Assembly: GCA_020736575.1 (NCBI GenBank)
Contig: JAGPYM010000008.1
Span: 62,001-126,000 of the forward strand
Direction: 5' to 3'
Source of the DNA: Thelonectria olida
Taxonomy: Eukaryota; Ascomycota; Sordariomycetes; Hypocreales; Nectriaceae
Length of the DNA: 64,000 nt
Positions 59,881 to 64,000 of the stretch are shown piece after piece (positions within the stretch are counted from its first letter, which is position 1; the number at the start of each line of letters is the position of its first letter). Under the pieces are notes generated by a model. It was not told the DNA's origin. It saw nothing but the letters and a program-made list of their open reading frames with translations, and did not search any database. A program made the position numbers and the translations under genes.

Positions 59881-61926
59881 ATGACTTTACCATATCTTGA
59901 GGTGTCGCACCTCCCATCCTCGTCCTCATTCTACTCGAGTGTCCTTCAGCCTCTTGGTCTACGCTACCTCAACACCGCTCGTGAACACTCATCGTCGGTG
60001 GGTACCGTCACGTACGGATTCCCGGCTCACGGTCCCGTCGAAGCTTTGCCCGTCTTGCAGATCCGCGAAGCTTCCCACCCTTTTGAGCCGCCCAAGAGCT
60101 CTTTTATCGTCTTCGCTGCCGCCTCTCCCCCTGCCATTGCCGATTTCCACGAACGTGCCCTTGACGCCAATCCGTGGCTGCGTCTGCCGGCCGAAGACGG
60201 CTTTCCCGGCCATGACCCAAGACATCATTTGGGCATCGAAGGTGGTCCAACACCAGGCCGGGCCACGGTCCGGGATCTCGACAACAACACAATTGAAATT
60301 GTCTGCGCTCCTCCCAATGCTCAGCAAGACGTAGGCCACGTCCTCAAATGGAAGTTCGACACTGCCTCCCGCTCACAAGATGTCCGCACTCGATCTCAAT
60401 CTCATCCGCTTCCCTCCCCAACCTCATCTTCGGCCTCGTCTCACGCCCATTCCCAGGCTCCCTTTCGCACGCAAAGTTCAAGTCATCCTTCTCATTCCGG
60501 CTTCGGTGCCGTTGTGCCTGCGATCATGGGGCAGCGCGCCGCAAGCCAGATTGTTGAAGAGCCGGAGCCCTACCAGGAACCGTCCGTCTCTCCCCGGCAA
60601 AGCTCTAGCAACAATGGGCTCAGCACCACTACCGTCGTCGGCGCTATCCTTGGTGTTGCCACTGCCGCCGCTGCCGGAGCAGCTTTGACTTATAACCTAG
60701 TCAATAGCGAACGAGATCGCAGACCACGTCACGAGACTGAGCCCCCTTCCATGCAGCGCCGCTCTACCTTTCCCCAAAAGGCACCCTCAAGCCATCACAA
60801 GTCCCGGCACGATGACCGTGGCCCAGTCTACCCCGACTATCCTTCAAAGGCCTTGGCCTTCCGGCCGGCCCCCAACTACGAACAGCCAGCTCTTCCAGCA
60901 CCTCTGCCCTACCCGGAGGAGATGCCATTCCAGCCGCCAGTCTATCATGACAACTACGGACCCCGGAAGCTGACATACCCGGAGGAGTATGCCCCCAAGC
61001 AATTATCCTATCCAGACGATTATACGCCCAGGAGAATGCCTTACGATGATGATGACGAAGACAGCGATGAGCCTCCTCCCCGTCGCCATTCGGGTCGCTC
61101 CGTGCAGTACCTGTCCGAGGACCCCATGCTCAACAGCTCCCGAAGTACCGCTGCCAGAAGCACCAGAAGCGGTGCCAAAAGTACGGCTAAGAGTACTTCC
61201 GGCAGGAGCACTACAGCCAAAAGTACCACCCGTAGCACGGCGAGAAGTACTACCAAGAGTGTCGCGAGGAGCACCGTCAAAAGCCGCGGTCCCGATGAGA
61301 TTGAGGAGACTCGCAGCCGTCAGTCTTCTCGACACAGCCGGGCCTCAGCACGAAGCCGCAGCGAAGCGCCTGCACCTCGAACCGAGACGGACCATCGCAG
61401 TCATGTTGGGTCTCGTCACAGTGTTGTGGCCAAGTCTACGCATTCTCGTGCTCGGTCTCAGCGGCCTCACGATGCCGACCGTGACACGTACTTTTCTGCC
61501 CGGTCCCGTCGATCGTCGGGGGCTCGCCATCCACCGCCTCCTGAGGTGGAGACGGAGATTATGGAGGCTCCTGAGGTACCTGAGGTGCCTGAGGTACCCG
61601 AGGCTCCAGAAGTGCCAGAGGCGCCTATTTACGACGACTATGAAGACTACCATCCTGTCTCACGAGCGCCAGAGCTGATGATCAGGCACCGGGATGGCAG
61701 CAAGGTCAGCGCGAGAAGGTTGTCGAATGGCACTCAACAAACAATGAGAATGAGCCATGCGGGCCGAGCTCCCAGCCATGTTTCGGCAAGACATGTGGCT
61801 CTGCCGATGAGCGGTGTGGGCAGCAGCCAGCCTGATTGGGACGACGACATTATCAGTCTTGCGCCCAGTGACAGCATCAGCTGTGTGGGCAGCAGGACCA
61901 GCAGACGAAGCCGCAGGGTGAAATAA
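59881..61926 (+). CDS. VOC/glyoxalase-fold protein with hydrophobic segment and low-complexity repeat tail
   Basis: Intronless, 681 residues from the ATG at 59881. Residues ~1-155 look like a vicinal-oxygen-chelate domain: LEVSHLPSSSSFYSSVLQPL is the usual opening strand-helix of the VOC module and RATVRDLDNNTIEIVCAPP the closing strand; the ExxVC Glu could be a metal ligand. A Ser/His-rich linker precedes a 20-24 residue hydrophobic stretch near 250-273 (VVGAILGVATAAAAGAALTY), which may be a membrane anchor. The rest is disordered: P/Y-rich, then K/R-S-T repeats (about residues 418-468), Arg-Ser stretches, a VPE/APE repeat (about 561-581) and an acidic-to-basic C-terminus. No signal peptide. 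Enzyme activity and substrate are unknown; such fungal fusions are usually annotated as hypothetical. Confidence 0.75.
   Translation: MTLPYLEVSHLPSSSSFYSSVLQPLGLRYLNTAREHSSSVGTVTYGFPAHGPVEALPVLQIREASHPFEPPKSSFIVFAAASPPAIADFHERALDANPWLRLPAEDGFPGHDPRHHLGIEGGPTPGRATVRDLDNNTIEIVCAPPNAQQDVGHVLKWKFDTASRSQDVRTRSQSHPLPSPTSSSASSHAHSQAPFRTQSSSHPSHSGFGAVVPAIMGQRAASQIVEEPEPYQEPSVSPRQSSSNNGLSTTTVVGAILGVATAAAAGAALTYNLVNSERDRRPRHETEPPSMQRRSTFPQKAPSSHHKSRHDDRGPVYPDYPSKALAFRPAPNYEQPALPAPLPYPEEMPFQPPVYHDNYGPRKLTYPEEYAPKQLSYPDDYTPRRMPYDDDDEDSDEPPPRRHSGRSVQYLSEDPMLNSSRSTAARSTRSGAKSTAKSTSGRSTTAKSTTRSTARSTTKSVARSTVKSRGPDEIEETRSRQSSRHSRASARSRSEAPAPRTETDHRSHVGSRHSVVAKSTHSRARSQRPHDADRDTYFSARSRRSSGARHPPPPEVETEIMEAPEVPEVPEVPEAPEVPEAPIYDDYEDYHPVSRAPELMIRHRDGSKVSARRLSNGTQQTMRMSHAGRAPSHVSARHVALPMSGVGSSQPDWDDDIISLAPSDSISCVGSRTSRRSRRVK
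61135..61285 (+). repeat. Coding repeat of Lys/Arg-Ser-Thr units
   Basis: Degenerate AGYAC/AARAGTAC-type codons encode a run of KST/RST triplets inside the VOC-domain protein. It is compositional, not a perfect tandem repeat. Confidence 0.7.
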
Positions 61927-63091
61927 GCAGAAATACTGCGGATGAGTGGACAGATGAGCACCGACAGGCATCAGTCTAGGCGATATGTTCAGGGCCTTGG
62001 CTCATGTGCCTCTGGGGTATGGCTCCCCTGTTGGCATTGAGAGGGTGAGCTCTGAGGGATTGGATGCTCTTTGTTTTCAATGGCGTCTTGGGTGGGGGTA
62101 TCGGAGAATTATGCACCTTGTCATGTTTAGATAAGTGATGGGATAGGTGAGTTTGATTTGATGTTGGATCATGCATTGCTGAATGGACGGAACCACGACT
62201 ACTTTGACGCATAAATTACGATTACAACAAACACACACATGACCAAGCAAACAGATACAGACATTTACATACAATCATATACAAGTATAGAAAGAGCAAA
62301 AAAAGGATAAAACAAGAACCCACCTACCTATCTACCCAAGCTGTACTCCAACGTGGTACCATGGCAAGCAGGTCCAAATCGAAGGCTTGGTACGAATACG
62401 TAATTGCCCATGATGAGGCATGGGCATTGTTACCATATTTGCTGTGTTGTCTGTCAATGAATGCGCCCCACGTTACGGCGTGGTGGGGGTCAGCCTGTTG
62501 AACATTTATTAGAAGACATGGCAATGGTCGGAGTTGGACTGTTGGTGTTGATGTGCGGGGCAGACGAGGGGCGAGGTGGGAACCTGGCTGCTTGGGGGGC
62601 GAGGGTCCGACTTTCCTCAAGTCCCGCTAGTCATGACAACCCACTAGAGGGAAAGAACCAGACATCCCCCAAATTTTTATCAACCAAGATCAACAGCAGA
62701 AATTGAAAGCGGCATTTATTACCCCCCAAAGTCTCGCTTGAATTGCTTCCAGCAAAGCGACTCACAGCCTAGCCCAGTGTCGACGAAGAAACCCTTACAT
62801 TAGCAAAGTCTGCCCAAGCCAAAGCAAAGCATCATAAGAGTCACTTCCTGCGTATCCCTACCTCCTCCACCTCCTCCACCACCGCGGGGTCACTTATACA
62901 CTCCGATACTCGGCCTTTGACCCATCGACTAAGTTAGTGACTGCCTCACCTAGGTGTTCTCAACTTGTCCGTCCTCTCGAGATTTTGTTCATCCAACCAA
63001 GTGTCACCTCTCTGTCATTCTCCGACAAGGAGATCCCTTTGCGCCATCCCATTCTACAGTGAACCCTCTCACCTTAACACAGACAACCATC
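61927..63091. other. Intergenic region and leader of the cystathionine gamma-synthase-type gene
   Basis: 1.2 kb without a gene. Contains CCTACCTATCTACCC near 62322-62336, CTCCTCCACCTCC repeats near 62868-62880 and a CACCTAGGTG palindrome near 62948. Confidence 0.5.
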
Positions 63092-64000
63092 ATGCCGGGT
63101 TTTGAACTTGGCGAGTCCATCCCCCCTGACACGGCCCATGTGAGTCAAATCTCTGCCATACCGTCCTTCGCATCGTGACATTACAGCTTCTAACAGCTCT
63201 TGATATAGGCTGTCAGCGTGTCCTTGCCCACTTGGAAATCCAATGTAGGATACGAGGAAGGAGAAGACTGGGTTATTGGTCGCTTGACCACTGGCTATCC
63301 TCGGTGAGGCCCCTTTCCCTCCCATCTTCTCCCCAAACCTGGCTAACGTCATTTCAGCTTCTTCGTCCATAGGAGCATTCGCGCCTTTGCAGACGACATC
63401 GTCTCTCGTCATGGCCGCCCGGGCCAACAAGCTATGCTATTTCCCACCCCTAAGGTCGCCAAGAGGTGTCTTGACTTCATCCGCCAACGGACGACCCCAG
63501 CCCTCGGGGGTCAGATTCATACCATTGACTTTGCCCTCGACAACTCCAAGGATGTCTCCGCACTCCTAAAGAAGCTGGCTCCCACTATTTCCGCCGTGGT
63601 GTTCCCTGATGAGCTCTTCCCCACCGCCAAGCAGTACTGGCAGCACACCGGTGATGGTACCTCGAGTCGTCGGGGCGAATTCTGCCACGGCCTGTTCAAA
63701 GATGATCTATTAGTTCCCACTTCGGCTCCTCAGCCTGCCCATGAGCCTACAGGAAGGCCATTGAGAGGCCCAAGACGCTACCAGCGTCCCGGTTCCATTG
63801 ATGGCATTCCTCCCGCTACTCCTCGCAACGCTTCTCCTCCCAAGGAGCCCGAAGAGTCACTGGAAAGCTCCCAATTCCTGGAGGAGCGATTTGGAAGAAA
63901 CCTCAATCTCTCCATGGTCGAACGCGCCAAGTCGGCTATTCGAAGACGCATCGCCGGTGCTCTCAACCACGAGGTAGACTTGAACAACGGCCCCCTGCCT
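63092..64000 (+). CDS. Cystathionine gamma-synthase-type PLP enzyme, 5' part (truncated by window end)
   Basis: Exons 63092-63139, 63209-63303 and 63358 onward, open to base 64000; 262 codons visible. The N-terminus ([29 protein letters not shown], then TTGYPRFFVHRSI) is that of fungal cystathionine gamma-synthases (Neurospora met-7 type) of the Cys/Met-metabolism PLP family. These join cysteine to an activated homoserine on the way to homocysteine and methionine. The fungal form has a long N-terminal region before the PLP core, so the PLP lysine is expected beyond the window and is not seen. Introns are GT-AG and in phase. A related O-acylhomoserine enzyme cannot be excluded from this fragment. 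Confidence 0.85.

Noticed and set aside
1..64000. CRISPR arrays, insertion sequences, integrated virus or secondary-metabolite cluster
   Set aside because: No spaced direct repeats, transposase, viral replicase or PKS/NRPS-like frames were seen on either strand.

Overview
The window is nuclear DNA from a filamentous ascomycete (Pezizomycotina; gene content suggests Sordariomycetes, plausibly Hypocreales). Genes carry short introns of about 48-110 nt, with GT donors, CTAAC/CTGAC-like branch sites and YAG acceptors. Leaders are pyrimidine-rich on the coding strand, there are no operons, and the encoded proteins are fungal versions of eukaryotic housekeeping families. I saw no CRISPR array, insertion sequence, convincing tRNA/rRNA gene or secondary-metabolite cluster. 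Family names come from recognising the translated sequence; no database search was run.

Layout. 0.8-9.7 kb: APH/kinase-like protein (+), ecdysoneless/SGT1-family protein (-), SMC6 (+), COQ9 (-). 9.7-16.3 kb: a long stretch without a supportable gene; its last 1.7 kb looks like a complex leader of the next gene. 16.3-18.2 kb: a three-RRM Gbp2/Hrb1-like mRNA-binding protein with an 8-nt microexon. 20.0-23.6 kb: divergent SRP14 (-) and SGD1/NOM1-like (+). 24.7-30.2 kb: mitochondrial dihydrolipoyl dehydrogenase (+), then a cytochrome b5-fused sphingolipid delta-8 desaturase (+). 30.9-31.2 kb: a tiny two-exon gene for a 60-residue SMP-like protein that needs a GC-AG intron. 32.5-41.7 kb: VAC14 (+), HAUS1-like augmin subunit (-), ER TPR/DnaJ co-chaperone (+), mitoferrin (-). 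44.2-50.0 kb: divergent ATG9 (-) and COG6 (+). 50.8-55.9 kb: MIT-AAA ATPase of the Sap1/Yta6 (spastin-like) group (+), mitochondrial ribosomal protein uS17 (-), EMG1/NEP1 (+). 59.9-61.9 kb: a VOC-fold protein with a hydrophobic segment and long low-complexity tail (+). 63.1-64.0 kb: 5' part of a cystathionine gamma-synthase-type gene (+), cut by the window end.

Functional themes are general cell biology: genome maintenance (SMC6, HAUS1), mitochondria (COQ9, LPD1, mitoferrin, uS17m), membrane traffic (VAC14, ATG9, COG6, the MIT-AAA ATPase), ribosome and RNA biology (SGD1-like, EMG1, SRP14, Gbp2-like) and lipid metabolism (desaturase). Several genes sit head-to-head on short shared promoters; ATG9/COG6 is notable because COG is reported to help Atg9 sorting in yeast.

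The most interesting signals are in gene structure: two candidate GC-AG introns, an 8-nt microexon inside RNP1 of an RRM, a stop-free 66-nt intron just before a heme-ligand histidine, a terminal intron whose donor supplies a stop codon, tandem in-phase acceptors in EMG1, and a short reading frame whose stop overlaps the AAA-ATPase start. Exon borders were placed by hand from splice consensus, reading phase and remembered family conservation.
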